From positions 1 through 52,158 of the forward strand of contig CAKTIN010000004.1 in assembly GCA_934565775.1 (NCBI GenBank): a DNA stretch of 52,158 nt, given 5' to 3'. The first letter of the stretch is position 1, and the number at the start of each line of letters is the position of its first letter. Below are positions 40,901 to 49,174 of this stretch, piece by piece. This stretch comes from an uncultured Oscillospiraceae bacterium (GTDB lineage: Bacteria > Bacillota > Clostridia > Oscillospirales > Oscillospiraceae). The notes beneath the pieces are model-generated. The model had not been told where the DNA came from and made no database searches. It worked only from the letters and a program-made list of their open reading frames with translations. Both the position numbers and the translations under genes were made by a program.

Positions 40901-42065
40901 CGATCTCATAGCCCTCGTCGGCAACGACGCGGAAGGTCACCTGCTCCCCCGTGGGGGAGGTCACGGAAGTGACCTCCTCATCGTTGACCAGGACCTTGGC
41001 GTTCTCCGCCTCAAAGATCACGGTGTACTTCGCGGGAGACAGACGGAACAGCCGCATCAGCATCGTTGCATACTGAGCTCTGGAGCAGGTAGAGATAGGC
41101 AGCAGATACAGCTTGCCCTCATCGGCAGAGCCCTGCACCAGGCCGTTGGAAACAGCCCATTCCATGGCAGCCTTGGCGTAATCCTGGACGCTGCTGCCGT
41201 CGGGGTAAACGCTCAGATCCGCCTTGCCCGTGGTCTTAAGCTCCGCAAGCTTGGCGTACCGGTACAGGAAGGTCACGACCTCCTGACGGGTAGCGGGCTG
41301 GTTCGGCAGGAAGGTGCCGTCCTCATAGCCCTTGGCAATTCCGGTCTCGGAGGCCCACTGGGCCGCCGCGCTGTAGTAAGCGCCCTCGGGCACATCCACA
41401 AAGGAGGTCTTGCCGGACACCGCAGGCGCACCGGCCGCGCGGTACAGGACCGTCACGATCATGCCCCGGGTAATGTTACCGGCAGGATCAAACTCATTGT
41501 CGGAAACGCCGTTCATCAGGCCGTTGGCCACCACGAAGTCCACGCCCTCGTGATACCAGGAATCCGTGTTCACATCGATGAACTTGGCGCTGGGGCAGAA
41601 GTGGGTGATGCTGCCCGTCACGTCAAAAGCCTCGGCATCGATCTTCTCTTCGCCGTTAAACAGCTCCTTGGGCGTCACGGTAAAGGTGTATGCACCCAGG
41701 TTTCCGGAGAACTTCAGCTCCAGAGCCAGGTCGCCGGCCTTCGCCGCGCCCACGGTCGCCCAGGCGACGGTGACCTTGCCGGGAACAGCAGTGTTCACCG
41801 TGTTCACGCCGTCGGAGGCGATGGAGGAGCTGGCGCTCTCCAGGGTCAGGCCTTCGGGATAGTCCACGGTCACAGAGCCGTTCTTCACCGGCACGTTGGT
41901 CGTCAGGGTCAGGGTCAGGCCCTCCGCCGTGGAGACGGTCTCCGCGGACAGGGGGGCGGCGGGCTCCTCATCGGAGGGAGCCGCCAGAACGCCGGTGGCC
42001 ATAGTCGGCAGCACCGCGCCAAAGAGCAGAACGAAGGAAAGGAGAACCGCTAACAGTCTTTTCAT
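37935..42065 (-). CDS. S-layer-homology surface protein with cohesin-like and beta-helix domains
   Basis: A 1376-aa exported protein. Signal peptide 1-28. Residues about 40-152 form a beta-rich domain that looks cohesin-like (TVDYPEGLTLESA, then GKVTVAWATVGAAKAGDL). Three SLH repeats at about 158-343 would bind cell-wall pyruvylated polymer. Then Big/InlB-like repeats (343-650; TFHTNGG, GYTFAGWFTDPEL) and two beta-helix regions: 656-about 1010 (opening VYLDGRTGNDNNTG) and about 1038-1376 (opening IYLDGVNGSDSNDG), the second ending in the same TEADLAKF-type motif as the first ends in TEEDLAAVKV. Its gene follows the subtilase gene by 18 bp. The SLH domain sits near the N-terminus rather than at an end; surface anchoring is inferred. 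Confidence 0.85.
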   Translation of the reverse strand: MKRLLAVLLSFVLLFGAVLPTMATGVLAAPSDEEPAAPLSAETVSTAEGLTLTLTTNVPVKNGSVTVDYPEGLTLESASSSIASDGVNTVNTAVPGKVTVAWATVGAAKAGDLALELKFSGNLGAYTFTVTPKELFNGEEKIDAEAFDVTGSITHFCPSAKFIDVNTDSWYHEGVDFVVANGLMNGVSDNEFDPAGNITRGMIVTVLYRAAGAPAVSGKTSFVDVPEGAYYSAAAQWASETGIAKGYEDGTFLPNQPATRQEVVTFLYRYAKLAELKTTGKADLSVYPDGSSVQDYAKAAMEWAVSNGLVQGSADEGKLYLLPISTCSRAQYATMLMRLFRLSPAKYTVIFEAENAKVLVNDEEVTSVTSPTGEQVTFRVVADEGYEIAAVVAGDETLESDGNGYYAVSAMSDVTVKIGTVQTPPTPVNYTVTLEGEHLDFYYNGEKTNTIQAPAGTKYVVFNAIGQEGYHSTDASADQAAVAKLGNLYIVSNIQGNTTVSVGAELNVYTISYSYRVMASYRDLGTQQVTHGQCAVEPDISNMGRTGYHLSGKWFTDPEMTQQFDFSTPVTHDMVLYTDWELNVYTVTFHTNGGSEIAPVQVQYNKQLLRPTNPTREGYTFAGWFTDPELTTTYNFSQSVKADLDLYAAWFAGDLQDVYLDGRTGNDNNTGTNPADAVKTFARAKELLVFSKTKVIRITGTVTIADTETWDLSDVPGAYVVTDAANTSYAGIIRAGASLTLTNLDLKGNEKGYMFFQIAVGGTLTLGKGAIVEDNTASGSTSGFYVMGTMNIEEGATIRNITGTYKSGSNYGMAQVNSGATVNMNGGLIENIRNNSVAASQNACVFSVAGSTSKTTTYVNLNGGTIRNCGNAKTLGGVIYSSTTANIQITLDGATIENCEGSLGVINTAGKLILKSGKLDAGKAPNAIYYSNGSNAVVMAVEKKDALTLNGAIFEKNSTSQQRALLVEQPLTNVAGDWSVTLNGAGVGTQIAVGGLEYLLTEEDLAAVKVNNDLKGMLKTALSANAIVLDKTFEPDTAIYLDGVNGSDSNDGLTPETAVLTFAKAKSLLASKAVAGGNNWIYITNTVYITKDEDWSLKGIEGAKVMRGDTFKSYMIVLGNANASADESGNLTLSDIVIDGNGGWNNVTNNSMIRVNNSTLTINDGTVLCNNGNGMTNNSTGGAMYICALRDYTPTVIMNGGVIEGNYTTTSAGGVYLTGAAATFIMNGGEIRNNVSRKGAGITDNTGCNVRLNGGKIYGNTLTSNMIYAASSQICIGSASRGANCGDFILKPAMELPANAICLGGKGQYLSIDESFANWNGVITLQHSSAVADAVAVKGVNGYTLTEADLAKFVSFHDGFHLELDAANNQIILKAN
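37938..40100 (-). repeat. Two homologous right-handed beta-helix modules
   Basis: Two large coding repeats within the S-layer gene: module A at about 39036-40100 and module B at about 37938-38954. Each opens with the same pattern, DGxxGxDxNxGxxPxxAVxTFAxAKxLL, and closes with a LTEEDLA/LTEADLA motif. Within each, short NGGxIxNN steps repeat. This is an intragenic duplication. Confidence 0.6.
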
Positions 42066-42083
42066 AGTCTAGCCATCCTTTCT

Positions 42084-45000
42084 TCACTGGGCGAAGCTGC
42101 CGGTCACAGCAGACTCCGCAAATTCGGTCATTTCGGGCAGATCGGCGATCATCTGGGTCTCGGTCGTGCCCTCCACCTTCACAGCCTCATCCTGCTTCAT
42201 AAACAGAGCCAGGACGGACTGCGCACCGGAGAACTGGCCCATGAGCCGGGCCTTTGCCACGGTCTTGGTGCCGGACTTCTCCAGATACACGTTGTAAATC
42301 TTAGCGCCCACGGTGTAATACAGCTTATCGGTGCTGCGGTCGTACATCAGGCCCTGGCTGTGCAGGTCCTCGTTGCAGGCCACGCCGATGGTGTTGTAAT
42401 CGCCGTATCTTGCGCTGTAGTTGCCGTCGGCCTTCTGATACACGGCCCACAGCAGGGTCCGGCCGGTGTTGGTCACCAGCAGGCACACGTCCATCTCTCC
42501 ATAGGTCGCGTCCGTCTGGGTGAACATATAGGCCGCGCCCACCAGCGTGTCGGTGTCGATGATGGAGGAAAGGTCAAAATAGTTGATCGACATGGAGTCC
42601 ATATCCATCAGGCCGAACTTCTCTCCGCTCACCACGGCGCACTTGCCCATGGTGGGCAAATAGGTAATGTCGCTGAAGTTCCAGGCATCCACCAGCTTGG
42701 CCGCCGCAGTCACCGCATAGTTGCTGCTGCTCATGGTCACGATGGTGCCGCCCACGTTACCGTAGATGTTGTCGTTGGCAAAGGCCGCGCACTCTACGGC
42801 AGCGGAAGCGCTGGTCACGTCTGCGACCTTGGTGGTCTTGACCGTGCTCATATCCACAGTCGCCCAGACCGCCTTGCCGTCGGAGCCGGTCACGACGCCG
42901 TAAATGTTGTTGTCAGGCTCCGCGCCGGGGTTATCGCCGTCATCCCGGCCGGAAGAGGCCAGGCTGATGCTGCCTGCGGTGGTGTTGCCAGCATAGTCAA
43001 TGGCAATCAGCGTGAACTTATTGCCGGAGACGTTGCCGATGTCCATGCGGACCTGGGTGGTCTCGCCCAGAGTGGACTGCTCCACATTGGTCCGGGCCAG
43101 GACCGCGTCGCCCTTCTCATTGGCCAGGAGCAGCGCCGCCACATAGCGGTTATCCTGCACCGTAATGGTCAGGTAGTCGTTATTGCCCCACAGATCGTCG
43201 GAATAGTACACAGACTTGATCTCGGGCGCGGTGTTATCGATCACGAAGGACTTGGTCAGGTAAGCGCCGGAAGCCAGCTTGTCCTTATCAATGACCCAAG
43301 TGCCATCCTCGTTCTTGTGGGTATCCAGCTCGGGGGCCGCCGTGCAGGTCACATTGACCTTGGTGCCGTCCGGCAGGGGGTTGCCCTCGGCGTCCGTGCC
43401 CAGCCAGCCGTAGTTGCCGCCCAGGCGGACCGTGGAGCTCGTTGCGCTCCAGGCGGAGCCATTGGCGTACCAGTAAGCGCTGGAGGGAGCGGACTGGACG
43501 CTGTAGTAGACCTCGCCGGTCTCCGCATTGGAGATGGTGGTCTCCATCCGGCCCACGGAACGGATCAGCGTCGGCGCAGCCTGATAGATGGAGCCGCCGG
43601 CCGTAGCGGAGAACACATAGTTCCGCTCGGGGACGAAGTCCTCATCGGTGGCGTAAAGGTTAAAGCCGAAGATGTAGGTCTTGGAGCTCTTGGCATTGGG
43701 CCGCATGGTCAGCACATTGACCTTGCTGTCCGCCATCACATAGCTGTCCTTGTCGTCCAGGCCGTAGTAGTGCTCCATATAGCTGGCGCGGTCGAACATG
43801 GACGACTCGGTGTAGTTGCCATAGAAGGCCATGAAGGGCACGCTCAGGGTCACGTCGCCGTTCAGATACACATAGCCCTCGACGAAGTTGCCGTTGGGAT
43901 CCTTCTCCGCCAGATAGGCCCGGTCAGCCTCGGAGAGGTTGATGCGCACGGTGACCTTTACGGAGCTGTTGGCCTTGACGATGATCTTGTTGGTCGCGGC
44001 ATTGGCAGCGTCGTTGGTCAGCATTTCCAGGAACAGGTAGGTATCCACGGAGTTCACAACGCCGTCGGCATTGAAGTCCGCAGCCGCAGCGGCCTCGTCG
44101 CTCAGGGCCTTGACCCCGGCCACGCAGTCGTTGAGGTACTGGGCATCCAGCAGATCCACAACGCCGTCCTGATTGAAGTCGTACAGGTAGCTTGCGCCCG
44201 CGCCCTCGGTCTCATAGGACACATCGGCGCTCAGGCCGCGCATGGACAGGCTCAGGTAATCCACGCCGTCCTCGGTGATAATGTTGGGGGTCAGCACGTC
44301 CGCAGAGGGCACATAGGTCAGGTCCTTGTCCGTAATGTTGTACACATTAAAGGAGAAGGCATAGCTACCGGTGCGCTTTGCGTCCTCGCCCAGCTCCGCC
44401 TTGACCTTACCGTCGGCGGCAGTGGCGCAGGAGCTCTCATCCATCAGAATGTAAGCAGGGGAGGAAACTGCCAGGCCCGCATTGCCCAGGCCGGCGCCCT
44501 GATTCCGCACGGAATAAGGCAGGTTAGACTCGGGGTCCGTCAGAGGCACGGCGGTGCTCATGAGTAGGCTCATGACCAGCGCCCGCTGGGACAGGCCGGT
44601 CTTTTCCGCCAGGCCCTTCTCCCGGATGTACTGGGCTACAACGGCGCTCTGGCCGGTGATGGAGGGAGCCGCCATGGAGGTGCCGCTCATCACGCCGTAG
44701 GTCCCGTTGTTCAGGGTAGAGTAAATGTTGCCGCCGGGGGCGGTGATCTCAGGCTTGATCGCCAGATCGCCGGTGGTGCCCCAGGAGGAGAAGTCGCTCA
44801 TGGTGTAGCCGTCGCTCATAGGCATGGTGGTCACCTTGCCCTTTACCAGGACCTTGCCGCCCCACAGGCCGTTTGCATCCTGGGTGGAGCGCTCCAGCAC
44901 ATCCATGGCGTTGGATTGCAGCATAAACACGCAGGGGGTGGAGGCGGTGGAGCCCTGAAGGCTCATGGAAATAGAGCCGGAGGCGTTGTTGTAAACCACG

Positions 45001-46676
45001 ACCGCCGCAGCACCGGCGTTGAACGCAGCCATGTGCTTATCCGCAAAGCTCACGCCGCCGCCACGGGAGACCAGGACGACCTTACCGGTCACATCCACGC
45101 CCTCATAGTCGGCCGCAGTACCGAACTTCTTGGTATCGTTCGCGTCCTTGGGGTTGCCCAGGAAGATATAGTCATACTCCGTTCCGGTGAGGTCCTCGGT
45201 GGTATCCAGCGTGGCCCAGGTATTCATGTTGGCAGGAGCCGTGCCGGGATCGGAAACGACCACATCCAGGCCGGAGAAGCTGCCGCCGAAGCCGGTCAGA
45301 GAGGTGTTCACCGCAGAGGCCACGGTGAAGGAGTTCTTCATGGAGCCGGGGCTGCCGCCGGTCTGCTGGCTCACATCCTCGGCATAGTTCAAGCCCACAT
45401 CGTTGGCCACATTGTGCTCGGCCCAGTAGCTGTTGTTACCGGCGGAGAAGGCCACCACGGTGTCGGAATTCACCAGGCTGTCCATAATCTTGTCGGTATA
45501 GGCAATGCCGGAATAGCTCTTGCCGGGAACCGCAGAGCCCAGAGACAGGTTCACCGCGTCTGCGCCCAGGAGCACGGCGTCCTCAATGGCTTCCATATAA
45601 TCGCTGGCATAAGCGCCGCCGCCCCGGCCAAAGACCTTCATGGTCATGATCTGGGCATTGGGAGCCACGCCGCACACGCCGTTCTCCTGCTTGACGAAGG
45701 AGACTGCGCCGTTGTCCGCCACGTGCTTCACATAGGTATTGGAAGTGGCAATGCCGGAGACGTGGGTACCGTGGTCGCCCTGGGTGTCTTTGTCATGGGT
45801 GACGTCCAGGCCCTTATCCACATAGTTAAAGGCATAGGCCAGCTTCTCGTTCCGGTACAGATCCGTAGCCTTCAGCGCGGGCATCCGGGTCTTGGCGTTC
45901 AGCAGGGGCAGCACCTTCTCGATGTCGCTCACCGTGAGCATCCGGTAATCGGACACGGACTTGCCGTTCTCAATGGCGTCGATCTGAAGGGCGTAATGAT
46001 AGGCGTCGGGATCAAAGGAGGGATGATCCGTATCCAGGCCGGTATCGATGATGGCAACCCGGCTGCCCGCGCCGGTATAACCGGCAGCCCAGGCATTGGG
46101 TGCGCCTACCATGGTCCCGGCCGTCATCATCTGAGGCTCGGCGGTCTCGTCGTTCATCACCTCAAACTGAGGCACGATGTACACACCGGCGAAGGCCTCG
46201 CCATAGGTCTCGGTCAGGTACGCCTCCAGCTTGGCAATATCGCCATAGCGAATGTCGGCGGTAAAGGCGTCTGCAATCACCCGGAGATTGCCCTCCACCT
46301 GGAAGCTGCCGTCGGTGATCACGTTCTCCGCGATGTCCTCGGCCACATCCTTCTGGAGCTTCTCCAAATTCTCCACATAAGCCATAGCCTCCTGGTTGGA
46401 AGCGATGTCCTTGGTGGAGAACCCGGCCTCCATGGCGGAGGCCTTGGCCATTACGACAAAAACGCGGACGGAATCGGTATCGGCGTATTCCGGTGTCTCC
46501 TCCGGCGCTTCCGCCCCGGCGTTTGCCAGGACCGCGTCGGGAAGCTCCGCGTTATCGATCTTCGTGAAGTCAATCTCCGAGCCGGAGGTAGCCATAGCCA
46601 TTCCGGACATGAGGGAGATCAGCAGCGCGACGATCAGCACAAGAGCCAAAAGGCTCGAATGCTTGCTGTTCTTCAT
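42084..46676 (-). CDS. Secreted subtilisin-like protease (S8, lactocepin/C5a-type) with dockerin-like insert
   Basis: A 1530-aa exported protease. Signal peptide about 1-29, an I9-type propeptide (about 65-175), then the S8 domain with Asp211 (VAIIDTGLD), His302 (GDHGTHVSG) and Ser667 (SGTSMAAPS); a PA-type domain is inserted at about 470-620 (VTGKVVLVSRGG, MAAFNAGAAAVVVYNN). C-terminal Fn3-like domains continue to about 1100, and residues 833-887 carry two calcium-loop units like dockerin (DFNQDGVVDLLD, DFNADGVVNSVD). The last 300 residues form a beta-propeller-like or unknown region. No LPxTG is seen. Start at 46676 chosen for its signal peptide, from a frame open to 46712. It is the first gene of a two-gene unit with the S-layer protein. 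Confidence 0.9.
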   Translation of the reverse strand: MKNSKHSSLLALVLIVALLISLMSGMAMATSGSEIDFTKIDNAELPDAVLANAGAEAPEETPEYADTDSVRVFVVMAKASAMEAGFSTKDIASNQEAMAYVENLEKLQKDVAEDIAENVITDGSFQVEGNLRVIADAFTADIRYGDIAKLEAYLTETYGEAFAGVYIVPQFEVMNDETAEPQMMTAGTMVGAPNAWAAGYTGAGSRVAIIDTGLDTDHPSFDPDAYHYALQIDAIENGKSVSDYRMLTVSDIEKVLPLLNAKTRMPALKATDLYRNEKLAYAFNYVDKGLDVTHDKDTQGDHGTHVSGIATSNTYVKHVADNGAVSFVKQENGVCGVAPNAQIMTMKVFGRGGGAYASDYMEAIEDAVLLGADAVNLSLGSAVPGKSYSGIAYTDKIMDSLVNSDTVVAFSAGNNSYWAEHNVANDVGLNYAEDVSQQTGGSPGSMKNSFTVASAVNTSLTGFGGSFSGLDVVVSDPGTAPANMNTWATLDTTEDLTGTEYDYIFLGNPKDANDTKKFGTAADYEGVDVTGKVVLVSRGGGVSFADKHMAAFNAGAAAVVVYNNASGSISMSLQGSTASTPCVFMLQSNAMDVLERSTQDANGLWGGKVLVKGKVTTMPMSDGYTMSDFSSWGTTGDLAIKPEITAPGGNIYSTLNNGTYGVMSGTSMAAPSITGQSAVVAQYIREKGLAEKTGLSQRALVMSLLMSTAVPLTDPESNLPYSVRNQGAGLGNAGLAVSSPAYILMDESSCATAADGKVKAELGEDAKRTGSYAFSFNVYNITDKDLTYVPSADVLTPNIITEDGVDYLSLSMRGLSADVSYETEGAGASYLYDFNQDGVVDLLDAQYLNDCVAGVKALSDEAAAAADFNADGVVNSVDTYLFLEMLTNDAANAATNKIIVKANSSVKVTVRINLSEADRAYLAEKDPNGNFVEGYVYLNGDVTLSVPFMAFYGNYTESSMFDRASYMEHYYGLDDKDSYVMADSKVNVLTMRPNAKSSKTYIFGFNLYATDEDFVPERNYVFSATAGGSIYQAAPTLIRSVGRMETTISNAETGEVYYSVQSAPSSAYWYANGSAWSATSSTVRLGGNYGWLGTDAEGNPLPDGTKVNVTCTAAPELDTHKNEDGTWVIDKDKLASGAYLTKSFVIDNTAPEIKSVYYSDDLWGNNDYLTITVQDNRYVAALLLANEKGDAVLARTNVEQSTLGETTQVRMDIGNVSGNKFTLIAIDYAGNTTAGSISLASSGRDDGDNPGAEPDNNIYGVVTGSDGKAVWATVDMSTVKTTKVADVTSASAAVECAAFANDNIYGNVGGTIVTMSSSNYAVTAAAKLVDAWNFSDITYLPTMGKCAVVSGEKFGLMDMDSMSINYFDLSSIIDTDTLVGAAYMFTQTDATYGEMDVCLLVTNTGRTLLWAVYQKADGNYSARYGDYNTIGVACNEDLHSQGLMYDRSTDKLYYTVGAKIYNVYLEKSGTKTVAKARLMGQFSGAQSVLALFMKQDEAVKVEGTTETQMIADLPEMTEFAESAVTGSFAQ
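44016..44180 (-). other. Dockerin-like double calcium-loop module in the protease
   Basis: Codons for residues 833-887 of the subtilase. Two 12-residue Asp/Asn-rich loops (D-x-N-x-D-G-x-x-x-x-x-D) 35 residues apart, each followed by a helix (AQYLNDCVAG, TYLFLEMLTN). This is the dockerin type I pattern, but it is internal rather than terminal. Confidence 0.65.
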
Positions 46677-46950
46677 GCGTTCGTCATCCTTTCCCGATCC
46701 CATGGGCCGCATCCCGCAACAAGGTGCAGTTCACAGAATCTTAAAATATAAGGGTATTCTACCGCATGATTATGCAGATTGCAAGATGGCAGTTTCCCCT
46801 ATCTCTGGCCCTGTTTCGCCGGCTTTTTTGTGCATTCTTGCGCTATTACTGGAGCACGGTGCCCCTTTAGCATGAAAAAGCAAGTTTTTCGCCGCCGCTT
46901 TGTGAAATTCTAAATGAAATTCTTGTAATTTTGCATATAGTGGTGTAAAA
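46677..46950. other. AT-rich gap upstream of the protease
   Basis: About 270 bp with lower GC than its surroundings. Holds the protease promoter and 5' leader (46677-46784) and otherwise nothing recognisable. Confidence 0.4.
46756..46784 (-). promoter_or_regulatory. Promoter of the protease-S-layer unit
   Basis: Complement TTGCAA (46784-46779), 17 nt, TAGAAT (46761-46756), 80 bases before the protease start. Confidence 0.65.
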
Positions 46951-46979
46951 AGCAGCGGATGCAAAGTGCATCCGCTGCT
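46951..46979 (-). terminator. Terminator of the proS-vanZ unit
   Basis: Perfect 13-bp stem with AAG loop (46951-46963 and 46967-46979), followed on the minus strand by TTTTTA. Confidence 0.88.
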
Positions 46980-46990
46980 GTAAAAATTCG

Positions 46991-47437
46991 TTATTTCAAT
47001 TTTTTCTTTCGAAAAAACAACGCGCTAAACGCTGTTCCCAGGGAAAAGCCGGCAAAGTCGATCCATACGTCCGCAACGCTGGAGCCCCGGCCGGGAATGA
47101 ATAACTGTATGAGCTCATCCCCTGCCCCGGCCATGAGGCCGAACAGCAGGCAGATAGGCAGCAGCTCCGCCCCGGGCCGCCGCCACTGGAAGAAAAACCA
47201 GCGCGCAGCCAGGGCCAGCAGAAGGAATTCCGAAAAATGCCCGGCCTTCCGCAGAAGCACATGGAAGGGCTCCTGCAAAAGCCAGTCTCCCAGCACCCGG
47301 GCCAGCGTCTCCAAAAGGCCGCCGCTGACCTGCCCGGAGGTCTGCCCGGGCAGGAGGGAATTGCCCCAGATAAAGCCCAGGGCCAGGGCCAGCACCACGG
47401 CGGACGCCGCCCGCCGCCCAGGAGATCGCCTCCTCAT
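46991..47437 (-). CDS. VanZ-like membrane protein
   Basis: A 148-aa protein with about four helices. LRKAGHFSEFLLLALAARW (about 62-80) and GAGDELIQLFIPGRGSSVAD (about 104-123), ending in DVWIDFAGFSLG, are the VanZ family markers. VanZ contributes to low-level teicoplanin resistance; homologues such as this are widespread and their housekeeping role is unclear. It starts 6 bp after proS with AAGGG overlapping the proS stop, so it is co-transcribed. Confidence 0.85.
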   Translation of the reverse strand: MRRRSPGRRAASAVVLALALGFIWGNSLLPGQTSGQVSGGLLETLARVLGDWLLQEPFHVLLRKAGHFSEFLLLALAARWFFFQWRRPGAELLPICLLFGLMAGAGDELIQLFIPGRGSSVADVWIDFAGFSLGTAFSALFFRKKKLK

Positions 47438-47443
47438 GGGCCC

Positions 47444-48880
47444 TTAGTAGGCCACGCCCCAGTACACCATCTTCTTGGCGGGCTTGCCGCAGATGGGGCA
47501 CACATCGGACAGCTGCTCCTGCTCAAGGGGCATACACCGGGAGGACATTCCGCCCACTTCCTTCATCTTCAGCTCGCAGGCCACATCGCCGCACCACATG
47601 GTCTTAATGAAGCCGCCCTTCTCCTCCTGGAGCTGCTTGGCCTCCTCCAGGCTGAAGGCGGGGTAAATGTGGGCCTCCAGATCCTTCTTGGCCTTCTCGT
47701 ACATCCCCTGGTGGACCAGCTCCAGCTGCTCGGCCACGGCGGACTCCAGCTCCTCCAGCTGAATGACGGTCTTTTCGCCATCGTTCCGCCGGACCAGGAC
47801 GCACTGGTCATTCTCCAGGTCCCGGGGGCCGCACTCCACCCGCAGAGGCACGCCCTTCATCTCATACTGGGCGCACTTCCAGCCCATGGAGTTCTCGGAG
47901 GAATCCATCTTCACCCGGAAGCCCGCAGCCTTCAGCCGCTGGGTCAGGGCCTCGGCCGCCTCCAGCACCCCGGGCTTATGCTGGGCGATGGGCAGGACCA
48001 TCACCTGCACCGGGGCGATCTTCGGCGGCAGGACCAGACCGTTGTTATCGCCGTGGGCCATAATGACCGCGCCGATCATCCGGGTAGTGCTGCCCCAGGA
48101 GGTCTGGAAGGGATATTGCAGCTTATTATCCCGGCCGGTAAAGGTCACATTATAGGCCCGGCTGAACTTATCCCCAAAGTAATGGGAGGTCGCGCCCTGG
48201 AGAGCCTTATGGTCCTTCATCATGCACTCCACCGTATAGGTCGCCTCGGCGCCGGCAAACTTCTCCTTCTCCGTCTTGCGGCCGGGGATCACGGGGATCG
48301 CCAGCACATTCCGGAAGAAGCCTGCATAGCAGTTCAGCTGCTGCTCGGTCTCGGCCTGGGCCTCCTCGGCGGTCTCATGAATGGTGTGACCCTCCTGCCA
48401 CCAGAACTCCCGGGAGCGCAGGAACGGCCGGGTGGTCTTTTCCCAGCGAATGACGGAGCACCACTGGTTATACAGCATGGGCAGCTCCCGGTAGGAGTGC
48501 AGCACATTGGACCAGTGGTCGCAGAACATGGTCTCGGAGGTGGGCCGGAAGGCCAGGCGCTCCTCCAGCTTCTCGCTGCCGCCCATGGTGACCCAGGCCA
48601 CCTCCGGGGCGAAGCCGTTGACCAGCTCGCCCTCCTTTTTCAGCAGGCTCTCGGGGATCAGCACGGGCATGGCCACATTCTCATGGCCGGTCTTTTTGAA
48701 CTCCCCGTCCATAATCTTCTGGATATTCTCCCAGATGGCATAGCCATAGGGACGCAGGATGGTGAAGCCCTTCACGCTGGAATACTCCACCAGCTCCGCC
48801 TTCCGGCAGATGTCGGTGTACCATTGGGCGAAGTCCTTCTCCATATCCGTGATCTGTTCTACTTTTTTCTCTTTTGCCAT
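47444..48880 (-). CDS. proS: Prolyl-tRNA synthetase, archaeal/eukaryal type (ProS type 3)
   Basis: A 478-aa class II synthetase. Motif 2 is LPMLYNQWCSVIRWEKTTRP, with preceding motif TSETMFCDHWSN, motif 3 is TTRMIGAVIMAHGDNNGLVLP; then an anticodon-binding domain, and a C-terminal zinc-binding tail with CGDVACELK and CPICGKPAKK, ending VYWGVAY. The absence of the editing (INS) domain and this C-terminal Tyr-ending tail place it in the type 3 group, which is the common form in Clostridia. AGAGGG precedes the ATG. I see no T-box: the leader is too short. Confidence 0.96.
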   Translation of the reverse strand: MAKEKKVEQITDMEKDFAQWYTDICRKAELVEYSSVKGFTILRPYGYAIWENIQKIMDGEFKKTGHENVAMPVLIPESLLKKEGELVNGFAPEVAWVTMGGSEKLEERLAFRPTSETMFCDHWSNVLHSYRELPMLYNQWCSVIRWEKTTRPFLRSREFWWQEGHTIHETAEEAQAETEQQLNCYAGFFRNVLAIPVIPGRKTEKEKFAGAEATYTVECMMKDHKALQGATSHYFGDKFSRAYNVTFTGRDNKLQYPFQTSWGSTTRMIGAVIMAHGDNNGLVLPPKIAPVQVMVLPIAQHKPGVLEAAEALTQRLKAAGFRVKMDSSENSMGWKCAQYEMKGVPLRVECGPRDLENDQCVLVRRNDGEKTVIQLEELESAVAEQLELVHQGMYEKAKKDLEAHIYPAFSLEEAKQLQEEKGGFIKTMWCGDVACELKMKEVGGMSSRCMPLEQEQLSDVCPICGKPAKKMVYWGVAY

Positions 48881-48998
48881 ATTCCCAGCCCTCTCGGAAT
48901 GATTTTTGTACTTGAACCTAATTATTGTAGCACGGTTGTCAAGATTTGCATAGGATGAAACGGCATTTTGCTCCGATTTTTCTCAACAGGAGGCGCCT

Positions 48999-49172
48999 AT
49001 GATCCAAGTGACCCTTCTTCTGGAGCCTGCCGCAGCCGCTTTTTACCGCCGGATCGCCCAGGAGGCCGGAAGGCCCCTGGAAACCGTTCTGGCGGACGCC
49101 CTGTTCCGGCTGGCCGGAGAACTGTCCCTCAGCGCTCTGGAAAAGGCTGGCGGCTGCCGGGATGCAACATAA
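48999..49172 (+). CDS. Small uncharacterised protein (57 aa)
   Basis: A 57-codon gene with a consensus AGGAGG six bases before its ATG. The product begins MIQVTLLLEPAAAAFYRRIA and continues QEAGRPLETVLADALFRLAG, then ELSLSALEKA. A short strand followed by two amphipathic helices is the outline of a ribbon-helix-helix (CopG/Arc-like) protein, so it could be a small DNA-binding protein, but the family is not certain. It is followed immediately by a strong hairpin. Divergent from proS. Confidence 0.65.
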   Translation: MIQVTLLLEPAAAAFYRRIAQEAGRPLETVLADALFRLAGELSLSALEKAGGCRDAT

Positions 49173-49174
49173 CG

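Noticed and set aside
37956..42053. A 1365-codon open frame on the plus strand opposite the S-layer gene
   Set aside because: It mirrors the S-layer gene exactly. Its product is rich in Gly, Val, His and Arg in a pattern typical of antisense to GC-rich coding DNA, with no signal peptide or domain. The real gene is on the minus strand.
42360..44567. A long plus-strand frame opposite the subtilase
   Set aside because: It is an antisense shadow. The minus strand has the Asp/His/Ser triad, signal peptide and ribosome-binding site.
48881..48998. T-box riboswitch upstream of proS
   Set aside because: The leader is only about 60 nt with no antiterminator or T-box consensus; an extended -10 promoter lies within it.
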